DNA from: Hetaerina americana
Lineage: Eukaryota > Arthropoda > Insecta > Odonata > Calopterygidae
DNA length: 64,000 nucleotides
Direction: 5' to 3'
Assembly: GCA_022747635.1 (NCBI GenBank)
Contig: JAKTNV010000075.1
Coordinates: 992,001-1,056,000, forward strand
Shown: positions 62,454-64,000 of the stretch, piece by piece
How the letters are laid out: every line of letters begins with the position of its first letter
Numbering within the stretch: position 1 is the stretch's first letter
The notes under the pieces: generated by a model
The model's database searches: none
Seen by the model: only the letters and a program-made list of their open reading frames with translations
What the model was told of the DNA's origin: nothing
Translations under genes and position numbers: made by a program

Positions 62454-64000
62454 TTATGTGTGCATACTGAGTAGCTGTTCTACAACGTACATTTTTTTCT
62501 CCTGCATTGAGGGGGCGTTTTGAAAGCCAGCCATGATAGAACGGAACCAGCACAGGAGATCCGGGCCATCTGGGTTCGCGCTAGGAGGGGGCGGGGGAGC
62601 CGAGGCGGGAGCCGGGAGAGGAGGAGGGGTAACAGAGTCGCTAGGGTGAGAGTGACCATGCGGTCGAGTGAGGGTCTTAGCGAAGAAGGCCAAGGACGAG
62701 TCCAAAGCTGAGGCGAAAGAGCGGGAGAGGGGGGAGGGATTCCGGCGGGAATCGCTTGTCCCTAGGCCGCGCGGCGTTCAAAATCCTTTTTCTCCGCCTC
62801 GTGATGAATTTCACATTCGCGGTAATTCGCGGGGTGATCCTTCAGGCAAAGAAAGCACGTAGCGGGGGTCTCCTTGGATTTTTCGTATGCGGAGCTTAAG
62901 TGGGCGCCTCCGCAGCGAACACAGTTCGGACTAAGATCGCAATGGTTTTTAGTATGCCCGATGCGCTGGCAACGATGACATTGCACAGGATCACCCGACT
63001 TGCGGAAGGAAGTAATCTGGACTCGGAGTCCCGCGAGCGCGTGGATGTTTAGAAATGCCACCGAGTCGATATCGCTCGCGCAAGAAACAGCATGTATTCG
63101 TAAGATAACTCGAAACCGCGGTGATTTTTACCTTCCGCTCTGTCTGATAGACGAGTAGAATAAATACGGCGTACCGAAATAACCTGGAAACCCAATGAAT
63201 GAAGGTTTTCGAGGATTACATTATCCGAGACGGATGGAAAAACGCCACGCAGAGCGAATTCTTTCCGCCGATTTTTTGGGAGCTGGTAGGTGACGAACGG
63301 GATGTTCAGCTCCTTTAAAATTGCGTTCACCGCGGTATAATCCGCGATGTTGCTGCACTTAATAACAGCCGTGGACGCGCCCGTAGAGTGAGAAATGGGC
63401 GGAGTGGAGCATGCTCGTTGCATACGAGCATGTAGCTCAGCCCATTTCGAAATATCCGCAAGCCGAAACGGAGGAATCCTACCGGCGCGCGAAGTTTGCG
63501 ACGGAGTCGCTTCGGAGGACGGCTGCTGAGTCGGTCGTGAGGCGGCCGGGACGCTAGCGGGGAAAATTGGGATCGGTTCACTCAGAAGCGTGAACCGGTT
63601 CTGAACCGACGTTGAAGACGGCGGAACAGCGGTAATCGCGCCTGATGCAATTGAGCGACGACGCTTACTTGCAACTAACTGGAACCCGTCTTCAGGGGTT
63701 GGGGGAATACCATTTGCATAGGAGAAAGTATTTCTCGATTTCACATGAGCAGAAGATTGACCGGTAAGAGAGTTTACTCACCGGAGGATCCGAATCCGTT
63801 CCTACTGCGACGTCCATGGGAACGGGCGCAGGAGAGGTGTCTGGGAGAAGAGTGGAAGCCGAGCTGCGGGGTGCGGCATCCGGTGGAGCAGAAGAAGCGG
63901 CGTTGGTCATGGAAGGTACCGGCGAGGCGAAGCGGAGATCAGCGAGCAGCTCATCTCTCTCGTTGACGGAAAGGGCGGCAAGAGCAGCTCTCGCAGGTGC
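62454..64000 (-). pseudogene. Family F ORF1: gag-like zinc-knuckle protein, frameshifted, partial
   Basis: Read from the window edge: SVNERDELLADLRFASPVPS-like start, SSAPPDAAPRSSASTLLPDT, then 63744-63049 with DGFQLVASKRRRSIASGAIT, RIPPFRLADISKWAELHARM, TAVIKCSNIADYTAVNAILK and EFALRGVFPSVSDNVILENL. A shift leads to 63061-62762: VQCHRCQRIGHTKNHCDLSP, CVRCGGAHLSSAYEK (the last Cys of the knuckle is Tyr) and CFLCLKDHPANYRECEIHHE (Gly to Glu). The tail 62705-62454 ends MQEKKMYVVEQLLSMHT. The extreme N-terminus is outside the window. Confidence 0.82.

Larger units (their letters stand above)
61641..64000 (-). mobile_element. Family F Jockey-type element (close to E), cut by the window end
   Basis: Minus strand: ORF1 from the window edge to 62454, ORF2 endonuclease 62452-61640, then a join to the D4 fragment. 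It is closely related to E over ORF1 and the ORF2 start and supplies the endonuclease part that E lacks. The reverse transcriptase is absent. The 5'UTR lies outside the window. Confidence 0.82.

Noticed and set aside
1..64000. Telomere-associated retrotransposon array
   Set aside because: Head-to-tail Jockey elements recall insect telomeres, but there are no TTAGG-type repeats, many copies are internally deleted and nested, and DNA transposon relics are present.
1..64000. CRISPR array, operon or bacterial defence system
   Set aside because: The tandem repeats found (24, 38 and about 200 bp) have no unique spacers of constant length, and all coding regions are eukaryotic mobile elements.

Overview
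The window is eukaryotic and almost certainly from an arthropod; I cannot name the species. The evidence is the mobile-element content: many Jockey-superfamily non-LTR retrotransposons (two-ORF elements with CCHC/C2HC gag proteins and endonuclease plus reverse transcriptase), one CR1/L2-like element, a Penelope-like fragment, and decayed mariner and piggyBac transposases. I found no convincing host gene, no intact tRNA or rRNA gene, no LTR retrotransposon and no telomeric repeat array.

Layout. 1-5230: a plus-strand Jockey copy split in two by a minus-strand CR1/L2-like element (about 1159-4788) whose ORF2 is intact. 5235-9455: a decayed plus-strand Jockey element (family G). 9460-12010: family D on the minus strand. 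12010-20560: the oldest DNA, with a tRNA-derived SINE head, a mariner relic, a piggyBac end and transposase relic, and two eroded family A copies. 20700-25905: a family A element with both ORFs recognisable but frameshifted. 25910-33410: a mosaic of A and D fragments. 33411-54165: three copies of family C interleaved with three copies of family B. 54170-58680: family E. 58737-59820: the 3' part of a Penelope-like element. 60000-61085: two tandem-repeat blocks and one dispersed repeat. 61090-64000: a D fragment and a family F copy that runs off the window.

How the parts relate. Family letters are mine and rest on protein and UTR similarity within this window. Each Jockey-type element follows the plan 5'UTR, ORF1 (RNA-binding gag with zinc knuckles), ORF2 (APE-type endonuclease, then reverse transcriptase), then a 3'UTR, which in A, B and E carries an A-rich tract. 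Nearly every element from 9460 to 64000 lies on the minus strand. Nearly all copies carry frameshifts or deletions. ORF2 of the CR1/L2-like element is the only full-length intact ORF; B1 is structurally complete and flanked by a 22-bp direct repeat but has frameshifts.

The most unusual items are a 178-bp foldback insertion with a 12-bp target duplication inside family C; TATA-containing promoter-like units repeated in a C 5' end and found as filler inside E; a conserved hairpin repeat in family A 3'UTRs; a GDxS instead of GDxN endonuclease motif shared by both B copies; and the strong one-strand orientation of the elements, which would fit a unistrand piRNA cluster but does not prove one.
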